A stretch of DNA of 64,000 bases from Corallococcus macrosporus (GTDB lineage Bacteria > Myxococcota > Myxococcia > Myxococcales > Myxococcaceae). Positions 42,936 to 52,147 of the stretch are shown piece after piece; position 1 is the stretch's first letter, and each line of letters starts with the position of its first letter. The position numbers were made by a program, and so were the translations under genes. The stretch covers positions 1,674,001-1,738,000 of the forward strand of contig NZ_JAFIMU010000007.1 in assembly GCF_017302985.1 (NCBI RefSeq), read 5' to 3'. Under the pieces are notes generated by a model, which was not told the DNA's origin, did no database searches, and saw only the letters and a list, made by a program, of their open reading frames with translations.

Positions 42936-45191
42936 TCAGGGGGACCGGGGGCCGCCCCGGGCTCCGAAAGCGCGCTCCAGGAGGGCGTCGCTGGAGAGGC
43001 CGGGACTGGCCTTGGCGGCTTCGACGTCCAGGCCCTCGCCGTGGCCCCGGCCCTGGCCTTCGAAGCGGACCTGGGGGCCGTCGAAGGAGGCGCGCTGGGG
43101 GCAGGATGGGAGCTGGAGGCCGGCGCGCAGCGTGTCGCACGGGAGGGAGCGCGCGTCCTCGTAGGGGGCGCTGGGGGTGCCTTCGGTGCGCAGGTAGCGC
43201 ACGCGGCCGGACTCGAAGCGCAGGGAGACGAGGTGGGTGCCCAGCAGGGACTCCACCTGGGCGCGGGTGCGGACTTCGCTCCAGGGGGTGGAGCCCCCCT
43301 GCGAGAAGGTGAGCCACGCGTCCCACTTCAGCGGCGGGAGCTGGAGGGCGCGGGACTCTTCCGGGCGGATGCGCACGGTGCCCCGGAAGGCCTGGCAGTG
43401 GGTGGTGTCGCAGAGGGCGCGGCCGGGGTGGCGCGTGTCGGCGTGGCGCTCGTTGTGCGCGGCCACGCGGGCCAGCGCGACGCGGGCCTCGCCCTGGAGC
43501 GTGACGTCCTCGGCGGCGACGACGCCGGCGGTGTACTGCACGCGCGTGGTGCGGAACACGAAGTCGGAGCCGCGCCGGGCCTTGAGCGCGCTGGGCGTGG
43601 TGGGCACGCCGGGCGGTGGGCGGTACGGCGGAGGCGTGGACCAGGTGAAGACGCCCGCGTAGTCGCGGCCACCGTCGGGGCCGTCCGGGAAGCGCACGCG
43701 CCAGGGGCTGCCCAGGCAGACGGCGGGGCCCTTCGAGGTGAGCGCGTCCAGGCGCGAGAAGTCCGTCGGTGCGGCGCGCGGCGTGCCGCCATCGACGGAG
43801 AAGCCCGCGCCCGCGCAGCGGGCCTCCACGGTGGCGGAGGGCAGCAGGCCGAGCACCTGCACACGCGCGGCGTCCAGGCCGCCCTGTCGTCTCACGCGGG
43901 TGAGGAGCGCGGGGAGTTCATCCACGAAGTGCCTGGGCATCTTGCCGGGCCGCACGATGACGGCGACGAGGTCCGCGTCCACGGCGGCGATCCATCCGAA
44001 CTGGGGGCGGCTCGCGGCATCGCGCACGGTGCCTGTCTTCGTGGCCACGCCCTTGAGCGCCTTCGACGTGGAGAGGCCGCTGAGCGTGCCTTCGTCCACG
44101 TTGCCGGTGAGGAGCGCGAGCACGTCCGGCCGCGCCTCCGCGAGCAGCCGGTACGCCTGCGCCATGCCCCACGGAGACAGGCCATGCGCGGAGCGAAGCC
44201 CGATGGCCTCGGTCATGTCCGAGGGCAGCCCGGTGAGGCCCACAGCGGAGAGCACCGGGCCCCAGACACCAAAGGCCCTGGGAGCACGGCCCGTGGCCTC
44301 CCAGTCCAGGAACCAGCCGTTGCAGGAGCGCAGCAGCGCGAGCCGCGCATCCACCTTCGGAGGCAGGCCCGCGCCGCACGCCCACTCCTGCACGCCCGGA
44401 CGCGGAGGAAGCAGTGGCGGCGCGTTGGCTTCCGGAGCGCTCCCGGTTCCCGCCGCGTACAGGAACGGCTTGAGCGCGGAGCCGTAGGGCACCGCGCGCC
44501 TCACGTCTCCTTCCGCGAGCAGCACTTCTCCGGAGTGCCGGCTCACCACCACCGTGGCCGCTTCGGGCGCGAGCACCGCCACGTCCGCCAGCTCCTCCAC
44601 CGTCAGCGGCGCCGCCCACCGCGCTCCGTCGTGACACTGGCGCAGCCTGCGGGTCAGCGCGGCCGGAAACCCCGTGTGCTCGCCGAGGATCCGCGCCAGT
44701 CCCCTCCTCGCTCGCGGCGTGTCCACCGCGGGCGCGCTCGCCACCTCCTTCGCCGCGCGTGACAGCGATTGATAGGGGCCCTCGCGCCACGCGGGCAGCT
44801 CGCCGCTCACGGTCAGCGCGAAGGCTTCGTGGAAGAGCCGGTCCTCGCTGGATGCGGGACAGGCCCACCAGAGCAACTGGTGCGCGAGCTCATGCCGCAG
44901 CGCCGTGCGCAGCCTCGCGTCCAGCACACCGGGCGCGTTCTGCCGCAGCTCCACGACGCCGGGCCGGCCCTGCGCGTTGCGCTCGGGCGCGAGCGATGCG
45001 CCCTTCTGGAGCGTCACGGTGGCGGGGGCCCTCGTGGGAAGGCCGCCCGCCTGCGCCGCGTACTGCGTCTCCAGCGCCGTCCAGGCGGCCTGGGCCTCCC
45101 GGCGCAGGTCCGCTTCCGGCGTCACATCCCCCCGCGTGACGAACGTGGGCGAAGCCGACAACAGCACGGCGACGGCGACGGCCCACCCCAT
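42936..45191 (-). CDS. DUF2300/YfaQ-type protein with peptidase, transpeptidase and SpoIID-like signatures
   Basis: A 751-residue exported protein (short signal peptide), last gene of the alpha-2-macroglobulin operon. From N to C: HELAH (100-104) with downstream FHEAF (Glu122), a gluzincin-like zinc site; GSALKPF with Ser238/Lys241 (SxxK), SCN (289-291) and KTG (385-387), the three motifs of a penicillin-binding transpeptidase; then CDTTHCQ (594-600) and GRGHGEGLD (714-722), signatures of SpoIID/LytB-type lytic transglycosylases. E. coli YfaQ, a tandem DUF2300 protein, is the positional counterpart. No GT51 glycosyltransferase domain. Start ATG 45191 lies 3 bases after the macroglobulin stop. 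I infer a peptidoglycan-acting partner of the macroglobulin. Confidence 0.82.
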   Translation of the reverse strand: MGWAVAVAVLLSASPTFVTRGDVTPEADLRREAQAAWTALETQYAAQAGGLPTRAPATVTLQKGASLAPERNAQGRPGVVELRQNAPGVLDARLRTALRHELAHQLLWWACPASSEDRLFHEAFALTVSGELPAWREGPYQSLSRAAKEVASAPAVDTPRARRGLARILGEHTGFPAALTRRLRQCHDGARWAAPLTVEELADVAVLAPEAATVVVSRHSGEVLLAEGDVRRAVPYGSALKPFLYAAGTGSAPEANAPPLLPPRPGVQEWACGAGLPPKVDARLALLRSCNGWFLDWEATGRAPRAFGVWGPVLSAVGLTGLPSDMTEAIGLRSAHGLSPWGMAQAYRLLAEARPDVLALLTGNVDEGTLSGLSTSKALKGVATKTGTVRDAASRPQFGWIAAVDADLVAVIVRPGKMPRHFVDELPALLTRVRRQGGLDAARVQVLGLLPSATVEARCAGAGFSVDGGTPRAAPTDFSRLDALTSKGPAVCLGSPWRVRFPDGPDGGRDYAGVFTWSTPPPYRPPPGVPTTPSALKARRGSDFVFRTTRVQYTAGVVAAEDVTLQGEARVALARVAAHNERHADTRHPGRALCDTTHCQAFRGTVRIRPEESRALQLPPLKWDAWLTFSQGGSTPWSEVRTRAQVESLLGTHLVSLRFESGRVRYLRTEGTPSAPYEDARSLPCDTLRAGLQLPSCPQRASFDGPQVRFEGQGRGHGEGLDVEAAKASPGLSSDALLERAFGARGGPRSP

Positions 45192-45194
45192 GGG

Positions 45195-48100
45195 CTACAG
45201 GTCGCTCACGGACGTCTTCGAGGGCACCACCTTCAACACGTCCGACGCCGTGCGGCCCCGGATGCGCGCCGAGTACATGTCCTCGATGGTCGCGGGCGGC
45301 GCCGCGAACGTGCCCGCGAACTGCGCGCGCATCACGTAGCCCACCGTGCGCGGGCTGTTGCTCCACCACGCCGGCTCCTCGAAGAAGAACGTCGCGTGCG
45401 AGGGGTCCAGCTGCCGGCGCTTGAGCGCCTCCGGAGCCAGCGGCAGCGAGTGCGGCGGCCCGCGGAAGCCCTTGTCCTCCAGGAGCGGAACGAAGCCCGC
45501 CGGCACCGCGTCCTCCACCACGTAGTACGCCGAGCGCGCCCGGTTCTCCCCGCGCGCGTCCAGCGTCAGCTCCACGTAGACGTCCTCGCCCTGGGACACC
45601 TGCGTGCCCGCGTCCAGCTTCACCTTCCCGCCCTCGCGCAGCACGTAGTACGCGCGCTCCACGGACATGCCGTTCACGCGCGGCTGCACGTCCTTGAGCG
45701 GCGTCATCGCGGCGGCGCGCAGCGTGGCCACGCCGTCGAAGCCGCCCACGTCCACCGTGCGGGTCCCCGCCGGCAGCGTGGCCACCAGGCCCATGCCGCG
45801 CGACGCGAACTTCACCGGCGCCGAAGCCCCCTTCACCTCCGGAGGCGCCATGCCCTTGAACGCCTTCGCGTCACGCTCCACCAGCCAGAGCGAGTGCAAC
45901 AGCGCCGTGCTCCGGTCGAACGTGGACAGGCCCGGCTCGCTCAGCATCTCCAGGATGCGCTTGCGCGCGCGCGTGACATCCAGCGAGCCGAACGATGCCG
46001 CGTGCGCGGTGATGGCGGTGAGGCCCACGCGCCGCAGCGGGAAGCGGTAGAACGCCTCGGGCATCTCCGCCTCGCTCTTGAGCCCCGCGAGCTTCACGAA
46101 GCCCTCGCCGCTCTGCTTCACCAGCGACTGGATGCGCTCCTGGAGGCCGGGCTCCTTCATCACGCCCGCCTTCTCCGCGGCCAGCACCGCGAGCGCCAGC
46201 GGGTACAGGTCCCCCGGCTTCGCGGCCTCCACCAGCGCGCGCACCCGCGCCGCCTGACGCGGGCCCTGGAGCCGCGCCAGCACGTACGCGCGCGTGGCGT
46301 CGTACTCCAGCGGCAGGCCCTCCTGCGCCTCCAGCCACTTCGCGCTCTCCTGGATGCGCGCGTCGTCGCGGTCCACCAGCCCCGCCTCGGACGCGTACGC
46401 CAGGCCGTCCAGCGCGATGAGCGTGAGCGGCAGGCTGGGCTCGCTGTAGCCACCGAACCACGTGAAGCCGCCGCCCTTCACCGCGAGCCCCAGGATGCGG
46501 GCCGTGCCCTGCACGGAGCGGCTGCGCGCCTCCGCCAGCAGCGCCTGCGACTCCGGGTCCAGCTTGTCCAGCGCGCCCGCCTTCTGGAGCACCTGGTACA
46601 CCGCCACGTTGGGCACCGTCGTGGAGACGAGCTGCTCCAGGCAGCCGTACGGATACGTGAGCAGCTCGCGCACGTTGGTGAGCGCCGCGTCCACCGTGGA
46701 CGGCTGGAGCACCAGCTCCACGCGCGTCAGCGCCGACTTCTCCGGGGCCTCCAGCGACAGCGCCCCGCCGCCCCACGCGCTCACCTGCACCGCGTCCTCC
46801 ACCGCGGCCGGCGCCACGTCGAAGCGCTTCAGGTCGCGCAAGGGGTCCTTGCCGCCCACGACGTCCACCGCGAGCTGCGCCGGGCCCGTCTTCGCCGCGC
46901 GCAGCGTCACCGGCACCACCTGCTCACCGCCCTGCCCCAGTTCCACCTTGCGCTGGAGCGCTTCCGCCTGGAGCGCGCCGCCCGGCCGCAGGCTGACGTC
47001 CAGCAACTGGCTGCCCTTGGACTTCTCACCGGCGGCCAGGCGCACCGACGCGAGCGCCTCGTCGCCCTCGCGCAGGAACTGCGGCAGCGCCGCGTAGAGG
47101 TTCAACCCGCCGCGCGTGGCGAACTCCGCCGTGCCCTCACCGAAGCGGCCGGACGTGTCCGCCGCCACCGCCGTCACCACCCACAGCGTCTGGTTGGAGG
47201 GCAGCGTGAAGCGCACCGTCGCGCGCCCGTCCCGGTCCGTCACCACCGCCGGGTCCCAGTGCGCCGTGTCCTTCTCCAGGTCCTTCGCGTTGCGCGTGGG
47301 CGGCTTGATGGACGCGAACGCATGGTCCGGCAGCCCCGCCATCTTGCGCGCCAGCTGCTCGCCGTAGCCGTAGCCCTGGAACTCCGCCGAGTAGAAGCTC
47401 GTCACGTTGTCGCGCGCGGGCGGATAGAAGAAGTCCAGCACACCGGGGCGGAACTCGGACTGGATGGCGTAGACGGCCTTGTCCACCACGCCCACGGACA
47501 GCTGCGCGGACACGCCGTTGCCGTCGCTGTCGGTGACGCGCACGTCGATGGCCTGCTCCGTCAGCGGCAGCGCCTCCGCGCGGCGCGGCTGCAGCGCCAC
47601 CGTGAGCGTGCGCTCCTTGGGCACCACGCGGAACGCCACCGTGCGCTCCTCCCAGCGGCCCGTCGCCGTGGGGTACGCCACGGACGCGTACACCGCGCTG
47701 CCGAAGCGCTTCTCCACCGGGAAGGCGTGCACCAGCGTGCGGCCCGTGAGCTTCACCACCGAGGTGCCGTACAGGCCCGCGCCCGTCAGCGTCACCCACA
47801 CGGGCCCCGCGTCCTTGCCGCCCTGGCCCCAGCCATCCGGCATCAGCGCCACCAGCTTCGCGCTGTCCCCCGGCGCCAGCGTGCCGGACAGCGACGCGAG
47901 CGTGAGGTTGGGCACCTGCGCCACGGGCTCGTCCGCGCCGCCGATGACGAGCAGCGACTCCTCGCCCTCCCACGTCTCGCCCTTCTTGTCCTTCACCGTC
48001 ACGCTCGCGACCACCCGGCCCACGTCCGTGGTGGGCACCTTCAGGCGGGACGTGCCGTCCTGCTGCGTGGTGAAGCTCTGCGTGCCCAGCTCCTTCTCGC

Positions 48101-49910
48101 TGCCGTCCGCGCGGACCAGCGTGAAGTCCACCTGCCCCGTGGTGACGCCGTAGGGCTTGCCGGACAGCGTGGTGGCGCGCACGGACAACTGTGCTTCCGC
48201 GCCCTTCTGCACCACCGCGTCGGAATAGCGCGCCACGCCCAGCACCTCCACCTTCGACAGGAAGAAGGCGGCGGTGCCGGTGGCGAACGTCTGCTGATCA
48301 TCCCGCGCGCGCACGGTAAGGCTGTAGCGGTACGGCAGATCCTCGTCGCCCGGATTGAGCGCGGGCACGGCGACCTCCACCTGGGCTTCACCCTCCGCGT
48401 TGAACTCGCTGGCGGTGGACCACGGGTCGTCCGTGGCCTGGCGCTCCGCGACGGAGGAGTACAGCCGCTCCGGTACGCTCAGCTTGCCCTCGGTGCTGGA
48501 GGTGGTGCCGTACGTCACCGCGCTGCCCTGGCCGCCGCGGCCGGAGTCGTCCACCCACGCGGGCGCGTCCAGCAAGGAACGGTAGAGGAACACCTCGTAC
48601 TTCGCGCCCTTGGGCACACCGCCCGCGTAGCGGCGCGCGCGCACCGTCACGCTCACCGTGGAGCCCGGCACCACCGTCTCCGAAGCGGGTTGCACCTCCA
48701 GGTAGAACGTGGGCTTCACGTAGTCCTGCACGCGCGCCTCGCCCTGGTAGGGGTTCTGGTCCAGGTCCGCCTCGATGCGCAGCACGCCCGTGCCCAGGTC
48801 GTCCGGCACCTTGAGCGTGCCGTTGAACGCGCCGAACTCATCCACCGCCGCGCGCGTGATGATCTCGCGGCCCTCCTGCGACACCAGCTTCACGCGCACG
48901 TCGCGCTTCTTCGGCGTGAAGAGGCGCGCCAGGAACGTGTCCGGCTGACGCACGAGCCCGCGGAACTTCACCTCGTTGCCCGGCTTGTAGATGGGCCGGT
49001 CGCTGTAGATGAACACGTCCGGCGCCACCGCCAGCGTGGAGTAGAAGTCCGTGTCCACGATGGCCGTGTCCTGCCCGGCCGTCACCGTCGCGATGATGCG
49101 CGGCTCCGTCACCGCGAGCGTCACCTCGCCCTTCTCATCCGTCGTGCCCGAGGGCCCCTTGCCCGTGGGCAGGTACACCTGCACCTGCGCGCCCGCGCGC
49201 GGCTGCTGGTCGCGTCCCGCCGCGCGCACCAGCACCTGGCCGTCGGTCTGCTTGAGCTGCACGGTGACGTCGCTGACGACGAGCACCACCTGCCCCTCCA
49301 CCCGGCCCTGCACCAGTTGGAGCACGTACGTGCCCGCGGGCAGCGGCGCGAGCAGCACGCGGCGCTCCTGGAAGCCGCTGCTGCGGTTGCCCGTGTCGAA
49401 GCCCGGCACGTTGAAGTCCCGGTCCTCGCCGCCCAGGTCCAGGTTGAGCCACTGGCTGCGCACCACGGAGAACCCCGGCGGCGTGCCCACCAGCTTCTCC
49501 GGCCCTTCGGCCACCTTCGCCAGCGGCTCGCTGGAAGAAGACTCCGCCGGCGGCTTCGGCAGCGTCTTCCCCACCTCCTGGCGGAACGCGGGCGACAGCG
49601 CCTCCATCAGCACGATGCCCGGCGAGCGCACCGCGTTGAGGCCCCGGCTCAGGCCGCGGCCCGGGTTGGCCAGCGTGGGCGGCGTCTCGTACGCGCGCCG
49701 CAGGTCGCCCTGCGCGCGGATGAACGCGTCCAGGTTCGCGGGCTTGAGCACGCGCAGCTCGACGGGGCCCTTGTCCTCGAAGGCGACGTCCACCGCCACC
49801 GGCTCGCCGCTGCCGTAGGAGCGCGGGACGGTGATGTAGAGCGGCTTGGCCAGCGCCACGCCGGACAGCAGGAGCGCGGCCAGCGCCGCGAAACGCAGGG
49901 AGGTCTTCAT
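45195..49910 (-). CDS. Bacterial alpha-2-macroglobulin (YfaS/MagD-type locus)
   Basis: A 1571-residue periplasmic protein with a cleavable, non-lipoprotein signal peptide (ALLLSGVALA, mature start KPLY). Macroglobulin-like beta domains include the YSDRPIYKPGNEVKFRG hallmark (~310) and a long middle region that would hold the bait loop; the alpha-alpha toroid thioester domain carries YGCLEQ (Cys1090, Gln1093), and helices with FGGYSEPSLPLT and GQGGEQV-type segments follow. These proteins trap proteases that cut the bait, with covalent capture by the thioester. Genes overlap by ATGA with the DUF2138 gene upstream and touch the DUF2300 gene downstream. Likely role: guarding the periplasm against foreign proteases when the outer membrane is breached. 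Confidence 0.93.
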   Translation of the reverse strand: MKTSLRFAALAALLLSGVALAKPLYITVPRSYGSGEPVAVDVAFEDKGPVELRVLKPANLDAFIRAQGDLRRAYETPPTLANPGRGLSRGLNAVRSPGIVLMEALSPAFRQEVGKTLPKPPAESSSSEPLAKVAEGPEKLVGTPPGFSVVRSQWLNLDLGGEDRDFNVPGFDTGNRSSGFQERRVLLAPLPAGTYVLQLVQGRVEGQVVLVVSDVTVQLKQTDGQVLVRAAGRDQQPRAGAQVQVYLPTGKGPSGTTDEKGEVTLAVTEPRIIATVTAGQDTAIVDTDFYSTLAVAPDVFIYSDRPIYKPGNEVKFRGLVRQPDTFLARLFTPKKRDVRVKLVSQEGREIITRAAVDEFGAFNGTLKVPDDLGTGVLRIEADLDQNPYQGEARVQDYVKPTFYLEVQPASETVVPGSTVSVTVRARRYAGGVPKGAKYEVFLYRSLLDAPAWVDDSGRGGQGSAVTYGTTSSTEGKLSVPERLYSSVAERQATDDPWSTASEFNAEGEAQVEVAVPALNPGDEDLPYRYSLTVRARDDQQTFATGTAAFFLSKVEVLGVARYSDAVVQKGAEAQLSVRATTLSGKPYGVTTGQVDFTLVRADGSEKELGTQSFTTQQDGTSRLKVPTTDVGRVVASVTVKDKKGETWEGEESLLVIGGADEPVAQVPNLTLASLSGTLAPGDSAKLVALMPDGWGQGGKDAGPVWVTLTGAGLYGTSVVKLTGRTLVHAFPVEKRFGSAVYASVAYPTATGRWEERTVAFRVVPKERTLTVALQPRRAEALPLTEQAIDVRVTDSDGNGVSAQLSVGVVDKAVYAIQSEFRPGVLDFFYPPARDNVTSFYSAEFQGYGYGEQLARKMAGLPDHAFASIKPPTRNAKDLEKDTAHWDPAVVTDRDGRATVRFTLPSNQTLWVVTAVAADTSGRFGEGTAEFATRGGLNLYAALPQFLREGDEALASVRLAAGEKSKGSQLLDVSLRPGGALQAEALQRKVELGQGGEQVVPVTLRAAKTGPAQLAVDVVGGKDPLRDLKRFDVAPAAVEDAVQVSAWGGGALSLEAPEKSALTRVELVLQPSTVDAALTNVRELLTYPYGCLEQLVSTTVPNVAVYQVLQKAGALDKLDPESQALLAEARSRSVQGTARILGLAVKGGGFTWFGGYSEPSLPLTLIALDGLAYASEAGLVDRDDARIQESAKWLEAQEGLPLEYDATRAYVLARLQGPRQAARVRALVEAAKPGDLYPLALAVLAAEKAGVMKEPGLQERIQSLVKQSGEGFVKLAGLKSEAEMPEAFYRFPLRRVGLTAITAHAASFGSLDVTRARKRILEMLSEPGLSTFDRSTALLHSLWLVERDAKAFKGMAPPEVKGASAPVKFASRGMGLVATLPAGTRTVDVGGFDGVATLRAAAMTPLKDVQPRVNGMSVERAYYVLREGGKVKLDAGTQVSQGEDVYVELTLDARGENRARSAYYVVEDAVPAGFVPLLEDKGFRGPPHSLPLAPEALKRRQLDPSHATFFFEEPAWWSNSPRTVGYVMRAQFAGTFAAPPATIEDMYSARIRGRTASDVLKVVPSKTSVSDL

Positions 49911-51487
49911 GTCCCGAACCCTTCCGACAGCATGACGTAGCCCTGCACGTTGCCCCGGAAGCCCAGGTACGGCAGGGCCTCCAGGTCGCGGCGGGCCGCT
50001 TCGATTTCCGGGGGAACCACCGTGGCGCGCGGCGCGTAGCCGTCCATCGCGAGTCCGCCGAGCAGCCGCCCCATGTTGACGCCCAGCACCACCGAGGAGG
50101 GCGCGCGCAGCCCCGCGACCACCGGCCCCGCGGCGTTGAGCATGTTGGGGGCGCGGCCCTCGCAGGCCTTCTGGAGCCGCTCGACCTCCTGCGCGCTCGT
50201 GGCCAGCACCACGTGCTTGCACAGCGTGGCGCGCGTCAGCGTCCGGGCGCCGCCGGAGAACAGCGCGGCCAGGCCCTCCGCGTCCTTCTCATCCCCCCAC
50301 AACAGCGCCAGCTCCGGCTCCAGCGACGTGCTGCCGCGCGGCGTCCACACCAGGGCCACCTGGCGCGTGCGCACCCGGGGCTGGCCCTCGTTCTTCCAGA
50401 AGGCGTTGAGCTGCGCGGGCTCCAGCGACTCCGGCAGCGTGAGCTGGAACGCGAACAGCACCGGCGTGTCCTCCGGGACCAGCTTGAGCAGGTCGTCGGA
50501 GAGGGGCTTGCCATCGTTGGCGTGTCCGTCCGGGCGCAGCTTCCCGGCGATGCCCTTCGCCACCAGCCGGTCGCCGTCCACGCGCAACTGGAGCCGCGTG
50601 TCCTCGCCCAGGCCCAGCACGTGGGTGAAGAGCTGCACCTCGCGGCCGTAGGCGTTCGGGTCGAAGCCCACCTCCACGTCCACGCCGTCCTCGGCCTCCA
50701 GCTCCGGCAGCGCCGTGCACAGCGCCTGGAGCACCACCACCGGGTGGCGCGCCAGCACCAGCCGGTCCTCCGTGCGCGCGGCCCACAGCGTCTGCTCGGC
50801 GACGAGCCAGCGCGACAGGTGGAAGCCGTCCTTGGGCACCGTCCCGTCCATCCCGGACGGGCAGGTGTCCGCGAGCATCCCGCCGCGCTTCGCCACCGCG
50901 TCCAGCGCGTCCCACGCGGCCAGCGACGTCTTGTTCGCCTTGGGGACCAGGAGCGCGGGCGTGCCCACGCGCGCGTCACCGCTGAACCACACGGTGCGGA
51001 ACGGCGCGTCGAGCAACTGCCCCGCGACGACGTCCAGCACCGCGCCCTTGAAGGACGCCTTCAGGTCGTTGCCGGTGGAGCCCAGGAACGCGGCCCAGCC
51101 GCTCACGAAGCCCTGGCCCAGCGGCTTGTCCCACTGCGACTTCAGCCACGCGTTGCGCGCCAGCGCGTCGCGCACCTTCGCGGGCGAGTGCACGTCCACC
51201 CAGATGGCGGCGGTGGCGGCCGCGCCGGGCACCTCCATCTTCGAGGGCTCGGAGGGCACGTCCGGCATGCCCTCCACGGTGGCGCCCGCGGTCGGCGGGC
51301 CCTTGGGTTCACCCGAGGAGAAGGCGGGGCCGGAGCCGCCGCCCCCGCCGCTCTTGCGGCCGATGACGAAGGCCCCCACGCCGACGCCCACGACGAGGGC
51401 GCCGATGAGCGCGATGCGCACGGCGGAGGAAGGGCCCTTGCCACCGCCTCCAGCGGGGGGCGGCGGCGGGCTCACGGGAGACGTCAT
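49907..51487 (-). CDS. DUF2138 (YfaA-type) membrane-anchored protein
   Basis: A 526-residue protein. A Pro/Gly-rich cytoplasmic leader and one transmembrane anchor (VRIALIGALVVGVGVGAFVIG, ~24-44) precede a Gly/Ser linker and a large periplasmic domain. The domain has repeated units in which DALARNAWLKSQ..., FRTVWFSGDARVG and LSRWLVAEQTLWAARTEDRLVLARHP recall the DUF2138 family of the yfa operon. Function of DUF2138 is unknown; being anchored in the inner membrane, it could hold the macroglobulin complex there. It overlaps its neighbours on both sides by ATGA, so it is strictly coupled. Confidence 0.82.
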   Translation of the reverse strand: MTSPVSPPPPPAGGGGKGPSSAVRIALIGALVVGVGVGAFVIGRKSGGGGGSGPAFSSGEPKGPPTAGATVEGMPDVPSEPSKMEVPGAAATAAIWVDVHSPAKVRDALARNAWLKSQWDKPLGQGFVSGWAAFLGSTGNDLKASFKGAVLDVVAGQLLDAPFRTVWFSGDARVGTPALLVPKANKTSLAAWDALDAVAKRGGMLADTCPSGMDGTVPKDGFHLSRWLVAEQTLWAARTEDRLVLARHPVVVLQALCTALPELEAEDGVDVEVGFDPNAYGREVQLFTHVLGLGEDTRLQLRVDGDRLVAKGIAGKLRPDGHANDGKPLSDDLLKLVPEDTPVLFAFQLTLPESLEPAQLNAFWKNEGQPRVRTRQVALVWTPRGSTSLEPELALLWGDEKDAEGLAALFSGGARTLTRATLCKHVVLATSAQEVERLQKACEGRAPNMLNAAGPVVAGLRAPSSVVLGVNMGRLLGGLAMDGYAPRATVVPPEIEAARRDLEALPYLGFRGNVQGYVMLSEGFGT

Positions 51488-52125
51488 GACATCCACTCCT
51501 TGAAGCGGAAGAAGCCGAGGAAGGCGGTGTTGCCCGGCACGGGGCGCCACTCCAGCGGCGCATCGGTGGCGAGCGAGTCCAGGATGCCGGTGCGCACGGG
51601 GGCGCCGGCCTCACCGGGGTGGTAGACGACGCGCGCGGGCGCATGGGCCCGGTCCTCCGGGCGCACCACGAGCATCAGGTGGAAGACGGGCCCCGCGTCG
51701 TGCTCCTGGCGGAAGGCCAGCACGTCCCCGGTGCGCAGCGCGGCGAGCACGTCCGCGCCCCGGCCCAGCGGAACGAAGCTGCGGGTGAGCAGCGTCTCCG
51801 CGTCCGCGAAGTCGGAAGGGTTGCCGCGCGTGTCCCGCCACAATGGCGAGGCCAGGCGCTCCGAGGCCACGCGCCGGTACGCCGTGCGGTACGCGTAGCG
51901 GATGAGGCCCGCGCAGTCTCGCTGCGCCGGCTGCCACGCCGCGTCCGGGGCCTTGAGCTGCGCGAGCGCCACCTGCGCGACCTCGCGGCGCAAGAGCCGC
52001 GCGCGAGTCTCCGGAGCGACCGGCTCCGCCGCGATGACCGCGCCCTCACGATTGGCGGACACGGGGGCCGTCCCGGACGGAGGCGGGCCCGCGTGCAGCA
52101 ACAGCGTGAGCATCAGGACGCGCAT
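51484..52125 (-). CDS. DUF1175 (YfaT-type) protein, papain/NlpC-like
   Basis: A 213-residue exported protein (hydrophobic N-terminus MRVLMLTLLLHAG). The core shows RDCAGLIRYAYRTAYR with Cys71, FHLMLVVRP with His149, and VVYHPGE with His169, an order and spacing like the Cys-His-His of NlpC/P60 and CHAP peptidases that cleave cell-wall peptides. E. coli YfaT (DUF1175) is the positional counterpart. Peptidoglycan hydrolysis is inferred. ATG 52125 starts 22 bases after the DUF2135 gene stop and its own stop overlaps the DUF2138 start. Confidence 0.82.
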   Translation of the reverse strand: MRVLMLTLLLHAGPPPSGTAPVSANREGAVIAAEPVAPETRARLLRREVAQVALAQLKAPDAAWQPAQRDCAGLIRYAYRTAYRRVASERLASPLWRDTRGNPSDFADAETLLTRSFVPLGRGADVLAALRTGDVLAFRQEHDAGPVFHLMLVVRPEDRAHAPARVVYHPGEAGAPVRTGILDSLATDAPLEWRPVPGNTAFLGFFRFKEWMS

Positions 52126-52147
52126 GGCTTCGGCCGTGCCGGGCGCT

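Noticed and set aside
44769-49940. Open frame of 1723 codons on the plus strand, opposite the macroglobulin and DUF2300 genes
   Set aside because: His/Arg/Gln/Ala-rich sequence without domains. It mirrors the real gene on the other strand and results from GC-rich codon use.
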